Of a stretch of 54,866 nucleotides of DNA, positions 8,871 to 17,417 are shown one piece after another; the stretch's first letter is position 1, and each line of letters starts with the position of its first letter. A program made the translations under genes and the position numbers. Source of the stretch: an uncultured Lachnospiraceae bacterium (GTDB taxonomy: Bacteria; Bacillota; Clostridia; Lachnospirales; Lachnospiraceae); NCBI GenBank assembly GCA_934320845.1, contig CAKRFU010000019.1, forward strand, positions 1 to 54,866, in the 5' to 3' direction. Below the pieces are notes generated by a model that worked only from the letters and a program-made list of their open reading frames with translations, was not told the origin of the DNA and searched no databases.

Positions 8871-9242
8871 ATGAACAGAAGAACTACTGAGATTTCACAG
8901 TGTGAACTTACGGTTATGAAGTGTATTTGGGACCTTAAGAGTGAGGTTACATGCGCACAGGTTATGGAGAAGTTGAAGGAAGACTACGGTCTTATATATA
9001 AAGATACGACTGTATATACTTTCTTAAAAAATCTTATAAATAAAGGATTTGTTACATCAGAAAAGAAAGGCATTACATATTATACACCTGTAAGAAGTGA
9101 GGTAGATTACAGAACAGACATTTTAAAGCAGGCTAAAAAATTCTGGTTCAATGATTCAGTAACAGATTTTGTTGATGCAGTGCTTAGCTTAGACAAGGTT
9201 ACTGCTGCTGATAAAGCAAAGATAAAAGAGATGGTTAAATAG
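8871..9242 (+). CDS. BlaI/MecI/CopY-family repressor
   Basis: This 123-residue protein begins with the winged-helix region typical of the penicillinase-repressor family (SQCELTVMKCIWDL, then TVYTFLKNLINKGFV) and ends in a short helical dimerisation tail. Such repressors normally bind promoter dyads and are cleaved by a BlaR1-type membrane sensor, or respond to copper in CopY. No BlaR1, beta-lactamase or copper gene is next to it, so its signal and targets are unknown. CopY-type cysteines are absent from the tail. GGAAGG precedes the ATG. A strong terminator follows. Confidence 0.9.
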   Translation: MNRRTTEISQCELTVMKCIWDLKSEVTCAQVMEKLKEDYGLIYKDTTVYTFLKNLINKGFVTSEKKGITYYTPVRSEVDYRTDILKQAKKFWFNDSVTDFVDAVLSLDKVTAADKAKIKEMVK

Positions 9243-9273
9243 TGAATTATCTATTATAACATTATAAATTAAA

Positions 9274-9312
9274 AAGAAGCCGTACATGTATTTTGTGTAT
9301 GGCTTCTTTTGG
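9274..9312. terminator. Bidirectional terminator
   Basis: AAGAAGCCGTACA (9274-9286) and TGTATGGCTTCTT (9296-9308) form a 13-bp stem with one G-U pair. The stem has an A-run before it and a T-run after it. It serves the BlaI-type gene and the convergent TSCPD gene. Confidence 0.85.
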
Positions 9313-9338
9313 TATCAGGTATATTGCTAAAAAGATTT

Positions 9339-9596
9339 TTATGCATTTTCATTATCGTATGCTTCTTTTACAGCAACGGCAAGCTGGTCTGGACAGGATG
9401 TTGGTTTAAAACCGCATCGTATACCTTTGAGTTTGCTTTCAATCTGTTCTACTGTAAGACCGTCAACGAGTGACGAGATACCCTGAAGATTTCCGTTGCA
9501 TCCTCCTGTAAATTCAACATTTGATACAATGTCTCCATTTAAGTCAAATTCAATCTGTGTTGAACAGGTTCCTTTTGTTCTGTATGTGTGTTTCAT
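9339..9596 (-). CDS. TSCPD-domain protein (TIGR03905 family)
   Basis: This 85-residue protein contains the literal motif TSCPDQLA near residue 67, the CXGN element GGCNGNLQG, and conserved Cys residues spread along the chain. It fits the short stand-alone TSCPD family (TIGR03905). The same domain occurs at the end of some vitamin B12-dependent ribonucleotide reductases, where it is thought to bind metal. The role of stand-alone copies is not established. GGAGG sits 9 bases before the ATG. It follows the SIR2 gene on the same strand with a 35-base gap and could be co-transcribed. Confidence 0.88.
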   Translation of the reverse strand: MKHTYRTKGTCSTQIEFDLNGDIVSNVEFTGGCNGNLQGISSLVDGLTVEQIESKLKGIRCGFKPTSCPDQLAVAVKEAYDNENA

Positions 9597-9631
9597 AAGT
9601 GTTCCTCCTTTTCTTAAATAATAAATAATAT

Positions 9632-10357
9632 TTAAATTTGTGAAAATACTTCACCAAGACCACACTGTAACAACAAATCTGCATTGCTGTCAAGAGGTGT
9701 TGAAGATTTGTTTATAAGTACCAGATGTCTGCCAGTAAAATATTGTATAAGACCGGCTGCCGGATAAACAGCAAGAGATGTACCGCCTACAATAAGCATG
9801 TCGGCATTTGATATGGCATTGACGGCTGCGCTCACTGTTATATCGTCAAGGCCTTCCTCATACAAAACTACATCAGGTTTGATAATACCGCCGCATTCGC
9901 AGAGAGGAACGCCCTGACTGTTTTTGATATAATCTGCATCATAGAATTTGTGGCATTTTTCGCAATAATTTCTGAGAGTTGAACCGTGAAGCTCATAGAC
10001 TTTCTTACTGCCTGCTGCCTGATGAAGACCGTCAATATTTTGTGTGACAACAGCGGAAATTTTTCCCAATTTTTCAAGTTCTGCGAGTTTTATATGTGTT
10101 ATATTGGGCTTTGCATTTTCAATAAGCATTTTGTCTTTGTAAAATTTATAAAATTCCTTTGTATTTCTGATAAAAAAAGAATGACTTAAAATAGTTTCGG
10201 GAGGATAATCATATTTTTGATGATAAAGTCCGTCTACACTTCTGAAATCAGGGATACCGCTTTCGGTAGAGACACCGGCACCGCCGAAGAATACTATATT
10301 ATTACTTTCGTCTATCCACTTTTTAAATAAATCCAAGTCTTTTTTATCAGGCTGCAT
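9632..10357 (-). CDS. cobB: SIR2-family NAD-dependent protein deacylase
   Basis: This 241-residue sirtuin has the NAD-binding GAGVSTESGIPDFRS segment (27-40), TQNIDGLH (105-112), catalytic His124 in ELHGS, and a zinc ribbon made by Cys132, Cys135, Cys153 and Cys155. It removes acyl groups from lysines using NAD. The frame is open to 10393, but AAAGGAGG lies just upstream of the ATG at 10357, and the longer reading would run into the terminator hairpin of the preceding gene. All catalytic residues are present. The residues that separate deacetylases from desuccinylases could not be assigned with certainty. Confidence 0.93.
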   Translation of the reverse strand: MQPDKKDLDLFKKWIDESNNIVFFGGAGVSTESGIPDFRSVDGLYHQKYDYPPETILSHSFFIRNTKEFYKFYKDKMLIENAKPNITHIKLAELEKLGKISAVVTQNIDGLHQAAGSKKVYELHGSTLRNYCEKCHKFYDADYIKNSQGVPLCECGGIIKPDVVLYEEGLDDITVSAAVNAISNADMLIVGGTSLAVYPAAGLIQYFTGRHLVLINKSSTPLDSNADLLLQCGLGEVFSQI

Positions 10358-10372
10358 AAATGTTCCTCCTTT

Positions 10373-10404
10373 ATAAAAACGGACATCTGTCACAGATGCC
10401 CGTT
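10373..10404 (-). terminator. Minus-strand terminator after the AbrB-type gene
   Basis: On the minus strand AACGGGCATCTG pairs with CAGATGTCCGTT through a 3-base loop, with one G-U pair, and is followed by a T-run. In plus coordinates the arms are 10393-10404 and 10378-10389. Confidence 0.85.
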
Positions 10405-10413
10405 CAGTAGTAT

Positions 10414-10677
10414 TTAGTTTGACATTGCTAAACCTGCCAAATTTGCCATTTCAATAATTGATTTTTTTGAAACTTTTTTTCCGTAATATTCAATAAGATC
10501 ATCTTTTGAACCATTAAATATATCAACCGGTTCATATTTTGTCAGGATAATCATATCATCCTTTACTGAAATTTCAAGAGAATCTCTTTCAGCAATGTTT
10601 AAAGTTCTGCGAAGTTCAATTGGCAGTGTAATTCTGCCAAGTTCATCCAATTTTCTTACTATACCTGTTTCCTTCAT
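10414..10677 (-). CDS. AbrB/SpoVT-family transition-state regulator
   Basis: This 87-residue protein opens with the swapped-hairpin DNA-binding fold of AbrB (GIVRKLDELGRITLPIELR), followed by ISVKDDMIILTKYEP and a helical tail. AbrB-like proteins bind DNA as dimers or tetramers and repress stationary-phase or sporulation genes. Its tail (YYGKKVSKKSIIEMANLAGLA) differs from AbrB itself and may mediate oligomerisation. A GGAGAGAG ribosome site precedes the ATG. It has its own terminator, so it appears to be monocistronic. Confidence 0.88.
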   Translation of the reverse strand: MKETGIVRKLDELGRITLPIELRRTLNIAERDSLEISVKDDMIILTKYEPVDIFNGSKDDLIEYYGKKVSKKSIIEMANLAGLAMSN

Positions 10678-11031
10678 GTTGCTCTCTCCTTCCTGGTCAG
10701 ATGCTGTATGAATTTAAATAACGATGCTTCATACAACTGCAATTATGTCTTTAAGCAATGTTTTCTGGTTAAAATATAGTTTGTATATGTGCAGTAGTAT
10801 TAAATAGAAACTGCACTCTATATTGATTTTGAATATAGCACATATTACAAAAATTGGCAATATTATTGAGCAGAATTTTAGTTTAATTGTTTTGGCTTAA
10901 AGCTTGATTTTATAAATATGTTATAATAAAATATCTATTAATGAAGTAATTGGAAAATTTAAGCAAATCTGAATTTTTGAATCGCTTGGCAGATTTGTTA
11001 GATATAAAGCGGTTCAGGAAAGAGGCGAATG
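10678..11031. promoter_or_regulatory. Divergent intergenic region with an extended -10 promoter
   Basis: The gap between the AbrB-type gene and the small HPr-like gene is AT-rich and carries no gene. TGTTATAAT at 10919-10927 is an extended -10 element (TGN-TATAAT) directed at the plus-strand gene, giving a leader of about 95 bases. GCATCG/TGCAGT-type short repeats near 10700-10820 are too weak to call as operators. Confidence 0.4.
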
Positions 11032-11271
11032 ATGAAGATAACAAATATTTCAGATATCAACGAATTTTTCAAAGTAGTTGATAAATGCAAAGGTCGTGTG
11101 GAGCTTACATCGTCAGAGGGAGATAGAATTAATCTTAAGAGTAAACTTACACAGTTTGTAGCTATGGCTCAGCTCATGAATACAACATATGTAAAGGAAC
11201 TTGAGATTGTTGCATCAGAACCGGAAGATGCCAGCAGAATCCTTGACTATATGGTGAGTGGAAAAGTCTGA
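11032..11271 (+). CDS. Small HPr-like protein of unknown function
   Basis: This 79-residue protein has two adjacent ATG codons; the second (11032) is better spaced from GAGG at 11022-11025. The order of conserved hydrophobic blocks (GRVELTSSEGDRINLKSK, then VKELEIVASEPEDASRILDYM) recalls HPr, where an NLKS-like segment surrounds the regulatory serine. The HPr active-site His is absent, so it should not act in sugar phosphotransfer. I infer an HPr fold reused for regulation or binding; this is not proven. The gene is alone, with its own promoter element and a terminator. Confidence 0.7.
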   Translation: MKITNISDINEFFKVVDKCKGRVELTSSEGDRINLKSKLTQFVAMAQLMNTTYVKELEIVASEPEDASRILDYMVSGKV

Positions 11272-11301
11272 CAAACCGTCTCATATTATATTTGGGATAA
11301 A

Positions 11302-11360
11302 AAACAGAGAATGTGCATAAGATAAATTTTGTTTATACTGCATATTCTCTGTTTTATTTT
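11302..11360. terminator. Bidirectional terminator
   Basis: AAACAGAGAATGTGCA (11302-11317) pairs with TGCATATTCTCTGTTT (11339-11354) with one internal bulge, flanked by A- and T-runs. It lies between the HPr-like gene and the convergent serine hydrolase gene. Confidence 0.8.
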
Positions 11361-11435
11361 TTAATCAAATTTTTATAATATTATAAAATAAACTGTCAAT
11401 CAGTTTTTAGTTTAAATTTGCTGCGTGGGAAATGA

Positions 11436-12626
11436 TTAAAGTGCAGAATATACAATATCGCGTATAATCTGTATATCTCTGTAACCATTGCCGCCGCATT
11501 TTTGTATGACATATATTATTGCAAGATTTTCTTTAGGGTCAATGGCAACGTAGCTTCCAAGCCATCCGTCCCATCCGTATTCTCCCTCTGAGCCAAAACT
11601 TTGGCTTGCGGGAACATCCATCATAACACGCATAAGATTACCATAGCCGTATCCTTTTAATGTATCCCAATCGTACATTTCGAGCTGTTTTGGTGTGAGA
11701 TTGTTTCTTATCATGGTTTCAACTGTTTTTCTTCCGAGTATGCGAACATTACCAAGAGTTCCTTTGTTTAGCATCATATTTACAAATTTTGAATAGTCGT
11801 CGATTGTTGAGACAAGTCCGGCACCACCCGATTCAAAAAGAGGTTTCTTTTTATGCATGTATGTAAGACCAAGGTGTTGCCATGTACATGGTTCCATGGT
11901 TTGGGTTTCAGGCATATACTGGTAATTCTGCATAAAACGGTTTTGTTTTTCTTCGGGAACGAAAAAGTCAGTATCACTCATGCCAAGTGGTTTAAATATT
12001 GTTTCTTTGAGATAATCACTATATTTTTTGCCTGTTACAACTTCGATTACGGCACCGAGCACATCGGCACAGAAGCTGTATCGCCAGCCTTCACCGGGAT
12101 GAAATTCAAGAGGCTGTTCGCCAATCAGTACGGCAAGATCATATGTAGATGTAGGTTTGCCTGCTTCGACATCGGCGTAATATTTATCAATCATATCCTG
12201 CATTGCTTTTCCGGCAGGAAAAGAAGCGTCTGGATATGTAAGTCCTGCTGTCATATTGAGAAGATCCTGTATAACAACTTCCCTTTTTGCGGGAACATAT
12301 CCTTTTTCTGTAAGCACTGTTTGATTTTTGAAGCTTGGAATAAAATTGCTTATAGGGTCAGAGAGAGCAATAAGTCCTTTTTCAACAAGCGTCATAACAG
12401 CAACGGAAGTAATCGGTTTTGTCATGGAATAGCATCTGAAAATAGAATTCTTTTCCATAAGAATATGTTTTTCTTTATCGGCTTCACCATATTCATTTCG
12501 GTATACTTCTTTACCGTCTTTTATTATGCATATAGCGGCACCCACATTGCAATCAGGATTTTTTGATTTACCTATAAGTGTGGATGAAATTGCATCATCA
12601 AGTCTTTTTAATATATCGATGTTCAT
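11436..12626 (-). CDS. Beta-lactamase-family serine hydrolase (class C-like)
   Basis: This 396-residue protein belongs to the class C beta-lactamase/DD-peptidase/esterase superfamily. The nucleophile motif SMTK places Ser67 and Lys70, and Tyr183-Ser184 in WRYSF takes the place of the YxN motif. The frame opens at a TTG at 12638, but GAGGG lies 5 bases before the ATG at 12626, so that start is chosen. There is no signal peptide, so it is probably cytosolic and acts as an esterase or amidase rather than in resistance. Its substrate is unknown. It stands alone between a terminator and an AT-rich gap. Confidence 0.85.
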   Translation of the reverse strand: MNIDILKRLDDAISSTLIGKSKNPDCNVGAAICIIKDGKEVYRNEYGEADKEKHILMEKNSIFRCYSMTKPITSVAVMTLVEKGLIALSDPISNFIPSFKNQTVLTEKGYVPAKREVVIQDLLNMTAGLTYPDASFPAGKAMQDMIDKYYADVEAGKPTSTYDLAVLIGEQPLEFHPGEGWRYSFCADVLGAVIEVVTGKKYSDYLKETIFKPLGMSDTDFFVPEEKQNRFMQNYQYMPETQTMEPCTWQHLGLTYMHKKKPLFESGGAGLVSTIDDYSKFVNMMLNKGTLGNVRILGRKTVETMIRNNLTPKQLEMYDWDTLKGYGYGNLMRVMMDVPASQSFGSEGEYGWDGWLGSYVAIDPKENLAIIYVIQKCGGNGYRDIQIIRDIVYSAL

Positions 12627-12850
12627 ATTTTCCCTCAATTCGTATTTTTATATTATATATAGCTTAACACATTGAAATGGAAAAAAATACTGTATTTTTG
12701 GTAGTTCAATAGTAGTATAAGTTAGATAAAAAAATACATACTATCATATAGAAAGTTGCATGAATTGAAAATCATTGTTACTGAGTTACTGACGACAGCG
12801 CATGTGTTGCTGGCAGCAGATTACTTATGGCAATTACAAAGGAGGTTCAT

Positions 12851-13282
12851 ATGATGGGGACAGGTATGAATCATTTTCAGGTTTATCTGATAATGTTTTT
12901 GACGGGTGGGTTTCTTTATTGTGGAATAGAAATTTTGTACCGTGGATATTCACATATATCCATGTTATTTGCAGGTGGTTTATGTTTTGTACTTGTAGGA
13001 GCAGTTGAAAATATTCTAGGTGACGGTGCTTCACTTATAGGACAAATGATAATATGCGGTTTGATGATAACGGGAGTTGAGTTTATTGTTGGCATGATAG
13101 TAAACAGGCAGATGCATTTAAATGTGTGGGATTATTCGGGGCAGCAATATAATTTTAAGGGGCAGATATGTCTGCTATATACAAATTTGTGGATTTTATT
13201 GTCATGTCCTGTAATAGTATTACATGATTACATGGAGTATATTCTTTTGGGAAGCCAGCTGCCTAATTATAAAATATGGTAA
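12851..13282 (+). CDS. Small membrane protein, putative ABC permease of the CmpB family
   Basis: This 143-residue protein has four or five membrane helices and the features of the PF06541 family: GGFLYCGIEILYRGYSH near the start, a conserved GAVEN, and NVWDYSGQQYNFKGQI in a loop. These proteins are annotated as putative ABC transporter permeases, but biochemical proof is thin. The frame is open from 12827; GGAGG at 12841-12845 places the start at ATG 12851 (or 12854). There is no ATPase gene nearby, so a transport role is doubtful here. Confidence 0.78.
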   Translation: MMGTGMNHFQVYLIMFLTGGFLYCGIEILYRGYSHISMLFAGGLCFVLVGAVENILGDGASLIGQMIICGLMITGVEFIVGMIVNRQMHLNVWDYSGQQYNFKGQICLLYTNLWILLSCPVIVLHDYMEYILLGSQLPNYKIW

Positions 13283-13394
13283 TAAATTATTTATGATATA
13301 TGATTTGTGTAGGAGCACACTTGACGCAGATTAGTACAATGAAAATTAAATCTTTGTATCAGTACAAAAAATGTATGAAGAAATGAGGGGTAAT

Positions 13395-14315
13395 ATGGAA
13401 AAGATTGTGACTAATATATTTAAAATAAGAAAGACAGACGAATACGAGAAAAATATACCTTTTAATTATTTGGCAGTATTTCCTGATAAAAATTTTAATA
13501 TACCTATTGTTGATGTATTTAAAAAAGGAAAAATATTTGGGAGCAGCATTGATTTCTCAAAAATAGTTTTTATGCCTGTAGGCGCAAAATCTTATTCAGA
13601 TGCATTAAACATAGGTCAAAAAATAGTAACAGGAATTAAAAAGAGAATCAGATATGAGACAATGTCGTCTATTGAGGAAAACAATGCAATTTTAGCAAGG
13701 GATGTAAGAGGTTATCTGTATGACATTTTTGATGTGCTGGAAATGATGGCGGCGGCAATAAAAAGCTGTGGATTTGAAGTGGGGAAGGATATAGTGTTTA
13801 TGCTTGATGCAGATGCGGGGAAGTTGTACAGGAAAGAATCGGATATGTATTATTTTCCGGGAGAAACTTTTAAGAGAAAAGAGAAAATAAATTCTCAGGG
13901 AAATACGGAAGAAACATGGCAGAATTATATCGAAAAAGAAGTTGGATGTCAGTGTGAGGGTGTTGAGTACAGGACATGCTGTGACAGTCCGGCATTTAGC
14001 ATGGAAAGCCTGTGTGACAGGGAGATACCTGAATATGAAAGAGGAGTTGACAGAGCTTTCTATCCGATGGTTTCGATGTATGAGAAGGAAAGTGATGAAA
14101 TATTTGACGATTTGCTGCCAGAAATACCTGATACAAAAGCTGTATCCGTACTGCGTTCATCTTCCGAGATGGCAGATTATTATAAGCAGCTGTGTGACAG
14201 ATTTCCGATAATAGGTATTTCCGGTGCTCTTGCAGTAAATGATAAAAAGGGATGGGATATTCTTGACGACAGTCTTGGTGACAGCGTTGTGTTTTTGGAT
14301 GAGGGTGCATTTTGA
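13395..14315 (+). CDS. Enolase-derived protein lacking catalytic residues (likely pseudoenzyme)
   Basis: Three blocks of this 306-residue protein align with enolase in the right order. FMPVGAKSYSDALNIG matches the enolase segment MPVGAPTFKEALRWG. FEVGKDIVFMLDADAGKLY matches YKPGEEVFLGFDCASSEFY. EMADYYKQLCDRFPIIGIS followed by GWDILDDSLGDSVVFLDE matches the region around the enolase IEDG and GDD metal ligands. The enolase GDEGG loop is replaced, IEDG reads ISGA, and the chain stops at LDEGAF, before the catalytic lysine and the whole C-terminal third of enolase. The N-terminal domain is also missing and an insert of about 80 residues lies before the third block. It cannot be a working enolase. 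The start at 13395 follows GAGGGG; the frame is open from 13371. Its role is unknown, though the open frame suggests it is maintained. Confidence 0.7.
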   Translation: MEKIVTNIFKIRKTDEYEKNIPFNYLAVFPDKNFNIPIVDVFKKGKIFGSSIDFSKIVFMPVGAKSYSDALNIGQKIVTGIKKRIRYETMSSIEENNAILARDVRGYLYDIFDVLEMMAAAIKSCGFEVGKDIVFMLDADAGKLYRKESDMYYFPGETFKRKEKINSQGNTEETWQNYIEKEVGCQCEGVEYRTCCDSPAFSMESLCDREIPEYERGVDRAFYPMVSMYEKESDEIFDDLLPEIPDTKAVSVLRSSSEMADYYKQLCDRFPIIGISGALAVNDKKGWDILDDSLGDSVVFLDEGAF

Positions 14316-14321
14316 CTAAAA

Positions 14322-14359
14322 CAGAAATTGATATAAATTTCCCGGCTCATGGACGGTCT
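14322..14359 (-). repeat. Partial copy of the palindromic IS-derived element
   Basis: This stretch matches the reverse complement of the element at 50470-50574: both carry CAGARATTGATATAAA followed by CTCATGGACGG. Only one arm and the edge of the core remain. It starts 7 bases after the stop codon of the enolase-like gene. Confidence 0.6.
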
Positions 14360-14503
14360 TAATATTTTTTTGTTTTTATATTTAGTCATTCCCATGATCT
14401 ATGCAATTTAAAAGTACTATACAAAAAGTAGTAAAATTAAGGTTTTATTTTTGCTAAAGATATATTATCATGAAAAATACAGATAAATTTGTGGAGGAAA
14501 TAT

Positions 14504-17311
14504 ATGTTTGAGTTAAATCAGAAAAATTATGCGGAGGTTGCCAGAAAAGCAGCGGCAGAGGGATGTGTGCTGCTTAAGAATGACAAAAAGGTACTGCCGC
14601 TTAAAAAAGGTACAAAAGCAGCCGTTTTTGGTATCGGTGCATTTTATTATTACAAGGGTGGTCTTGGTTCGGGAGGACTTGTAAATACAAAATATGTTGT
14701 GAGTATTCTTGACGCATTAAAAGAAAGTGACTGTGTTGAAGTAGATGACAGTATTCTTGAAATCTATGAGAAGTGGATTAAAGAAAATCCTTTTGATGAG
14801 GGAAACGGATGGGGAAGCGTTCCATGGTCACAAAAGGAAATGCCGTTGTCGAAGGAGATTATAAGTGAGGCTGAAAAAAGAAATGATACAGCCATTGTTA
14901 TCATAGGAAGAACAGCAGGAGAAGATCAGGATAACAAAGCGGATGTGGGAAGTTATTATCTGACACAGACAGAGAGAGAACTCATAAAAAATGTTACAGA
15001 TACATTTGAAAAAAGTATAGTTCTTCTGAATGTCGGAAATATCATAGATATGAAGTGGACAGGCGAATATAAACCATCAGCTGTCATGTATGTATGGCAG
15101 GGAGGACAGGAAGGCGGAAACGGTGTTCTTGACGTAATTACGGGTAAGACGGCTCCAAGTGGAAAGCTGACTGATACAATCTGCTATAATATAGAAGATT
15201 ATCCGTCTGCTCCATATTTTGGTGACGCTGATAAGAATTATTATGTTGAGGATATCTATGTAGGATATAAGTATTTTCAGACGGCTGCAGCGGATAAAGT
15301 CATGTATCCGTTTGGTTTTGGTATGTCATATACTGATTTTGAAATAACAGGTTCGGTTAAAAATATTGATGAGAGCAGTGTGATTGTTGATACAACAGTG
15401 AAAAATACAGGTGATTGTTCAGGAAAAGAGGTTGTACAGGTTTATATCGAAGCACCGCAGGGAAAACTTGGGAAACCTGCACGTACTTTTGTCGGATATG
15501 CAAAGACCGTTGAGCTTGCGGTACAGGAAAGCCAGAAACTTACTGTAATTTGTCCTAAATCATATTTTGCTTCATATGACGATTCGGGAATTACAGGTCA
15601 TAAATCCGCATTTATTCTCGAAGAGGGAGAATATAAAGTATATGCAGGAAACAGTGTTGCTGCGGCTGAATATATCGGAAGTTTTTCACAGGAGTTTCAG
15701 GTGATAGAGCAGCTTGAAGAAGCACTTGCACCGATAGAAGAATTTGAGAGAATGCATCCGGTTTCAGCTGATAAAGCAGATAATTCTGAAAAAGACAGCG
15801 GAGATAATACAGGAAATTCAAGTTTATATGAGATGGAATTTCAAAAAGTTCCTACAAGGACAGTAAATCTTTCTGAGAGAATTGAGAGTGAGATGCCGGA
15901 GGATATACTTCTTACAGGTGATGAGGGATACACGCTTAAAGATGTTGCGGATGGAAAGATTGATATTGACAAATTTATAGGACAGCTTTCAGATGATGAC
16001 CTTATGTGCCTTATGAGAGGTGAGGGAATGTGCAGTATGAAAGTGACGCCCGGAACTGCTGCCGCATTTGGAGGACTTACTCCTTCACTTGAAAGATTTG
16101 GAATTCCTGCGCTTTGCTGTGCTGACGGACCTTCCGGGATAAGAATGGATTGTGGAACCAAGGCGTTTTTACTTCCGATAGGAACACTGCTTGGTGCTAC
16201 GTTTAATGATGAACTTATCGAAGAACTTTTTGAATATTTTGGCGCAGAGATGAAATATAACCGCATTGACACTATTTTAGGGCCGGGAATGAATATACAC
16301 AGGCATCCTCTGAATGGAAGAAATTATGAATATATTTCAGAGGATACGATTCTTACCGGAAAAATATGTGCGGCAGAACTTAAAGGACTTCATAAAGCGG
16401 GCGTAGAGGGGACAATAAAACATTTTTGTGCAAACAATCAGGAATTTCGCCGTGCAGATGCGATGGGTGTGATTTCAGAGAGAGCACTCAGAGAAATTTA
16501 TCTAAAATGTTTTGAAATTGCAGTAAAAGAAACGGGATGCAGTTCTGTAATGACTACATACGGGCCATTTAACGGTCTTTGGACATCAGGAAATTATGAA
16601 CTTTGTACAACGGTGCTCAGAAAAGAATGGGGATTTGAAGGTATCATAATGACTGACTGGTGGGCAGTTGCAAATTGGGAAGGAGAAGCACAGGACAGAA
16701 GAAACAGAGCAGCAATGGTTCAGGCACAGAATGACATATTTATGGTGTGTCCTGACACGGAAAGAGAGAATGCTCTTGACAATATCAAAGCAGAGTATAC
16801 GATAGGAAAGATAACAAGAGGGCAGCTTCAGAGAAATGCAAAGAATATACTTAAATTTGCACTTAACAGCCTTGCAATGCAGATAAAACTTGGAAAAGTT
16901 ACTCTTGAAGAATACGCACCTGAGTGGGATACAAGCTACAGACCTGAGGGTGAACTGGAGACAGTTGTGGCAGAAAACGGTTCTTTTGTTGTATCAGACG
17001 AGCTTGCAGTGAAAATGCTTGAAGATGATGGAATGTATTTCAATGCAGTTGATGCGGAGGAAGGAAATTACAATATAAAAATAAATATTACTTCACAGCA
17101 CAACGAATATACACAGATACCTATATCATTGTTCGTTGACAATGATTATCGTGGAACACTTTCGTTCCAGGGAACAAACGGAAAAGCTGATGAGAAAGAC
17201 ATGTCTCTTGGAAAGATTGGAGCGGGAGAGCATTATATAAGAGTGGCATATAGACCACATGGCATTACGATGAATAAATTTATACTTAACAGGGAAAATA
17301 TGCGGGCATAG
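14504..17311 (+). CDS. Glycoside hydrolase family 3 beta-glycosidase with permuted domains
   Basis: This 935-residue enzyme has GH3 domains in swapped order. The alpha/beta C-terminal-type domain comes first (about 20-240), then a fibronectin-like domain (about 285-400), a linker, and the TIM-barrel domain (about 480-780). A short beta-sandwich segment follows. The catalytic nucleophile is Asp718 in MTDWW, and KHFCANNQEFRR matches the conserved KHFxxNNQE substrate-binding element. Permuted GH3 enzymes of this size are beta-glucosidases or xylosidases acting on plant oligosaccharides. No signal peptide is present, so it acts in the cytosol on imported sugars. The frame opens at GTG 14489, but GGAGG overlaps that codon and selects ATG 14504. 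No transporter or regulator gene is adjacent, so the substrate stays open. Confidence 0.92.
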   Translation: MFELNQKNYAEVARKAAAEGCVLLKNDKKVLPLKKGTKAAVFGIGAFYYYKGGLGSGGLVNTKYVVSILDALKESDCVEVDDSILEIYEKWIKENPFDEGNGWGSVPWSQKEMPLSKEIISEAEKRNDTAIVIIGRTAGEDQDNKADVGSYYLTQTERELIKNVTDTFEKSIVLLNVGNIIDMKWTGEYKPSAVMYVWQGGQEGGNGVLDVITGKTAPSGKLTDTICYNIEDYPSAPYFGDADKNYYVEDIYVGYKYFQTAAADKVMYPFGFGMSYTDFEITGSVKNIDESSVIVDTTVKNTGDCSGKEVVQVYIEAPQGKLGKPARTFVGYAKTVELAVQESQKLTVICPKSYFASYDDSGITGHKSAFILEEGEYKVYAGNSVAAAEYIGSFSQEFQVIEQLEEALAPIEEFERMHPVSADKADNSEKDSGDNTGNSSLYEMEFQKVPTRTVNLSERIESEMPEDILLTGDEGYTLKDVADGKIDIDKFIGQLSDDDLMCLMRGEGMCSMKVTPGTAAAFGGLTPSLERFGIPALCCADGPSGIRMDCGTKAFLLPIGTLLGATFNDELIEELFEYFGAEMKYNRIDTILGPGMNIHRHPLNGRNYEYISEDTILTGKICAAELKGLHKAGVEGTIKHFCANNQEFRRADAMGVISERALREIYLKCFEIAVKETGCSSVMTTYGPFNGLWTSGNYELCTTVLRKEWGFEGIIMTDWWAVANWEGEAQDRRNRAAMVQAQNDIFMVCPDTERENALDNIKAEYTIGKITRGQLQRNAKNILKFALNSLAMQIKLGKVTLEEYAPEWDTSYRPEGELETVVAENGSFVVSDELAVKMLEDDGMYFNAVDAEEGNYNIKINITSQHNEYTQIPISLFVDNDYRGTLSFQGTNGKADEKDMSLGKIGAGEHYIRVAYRPHGITMNKFILNRENMRA

Positions 17312-17332
17312 AAAAGAGATGTGATTAAAAAG

Positions 17333-17373
17333 GACACGACTGCTAAAATTTGTTTAACAGCCGTGTCTTTTTT
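17333..17373. terminator. Terminator between the GH3 gene and the convergent kinase gene
   Basis: GACACGACTG (17333-17342) pairs with CAGCCGTGTC (17358-17367) with one mismatch, preceded by an A-run and followed by six T residues. It can act in both directions. Confidence 0.75.
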
Positions 17374-17417
17374 ATGTATGTGCAAGTTTTAATATAAGAT
17401 TACATAGTGATATAAAA

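Noticed and set aside
8871..9242. BlaI with beta-lactam resistance function
   Set aside because: There is no BlaR1 or class A beta-lactamase near, and the serine hydrolase at 11436 is separated from it by several unrelated genes.
12802..13008. Frame of 68 codons overlapping the CmpB-type gene
   Set aside because: It is in another frame of a clear membrane protein gene and has no ribosome site.
13395..14315. Functional enolase
   Set aside because: The N-terminal domain, GDEGG loop, IED ligand and catalytic lysine are all missing.
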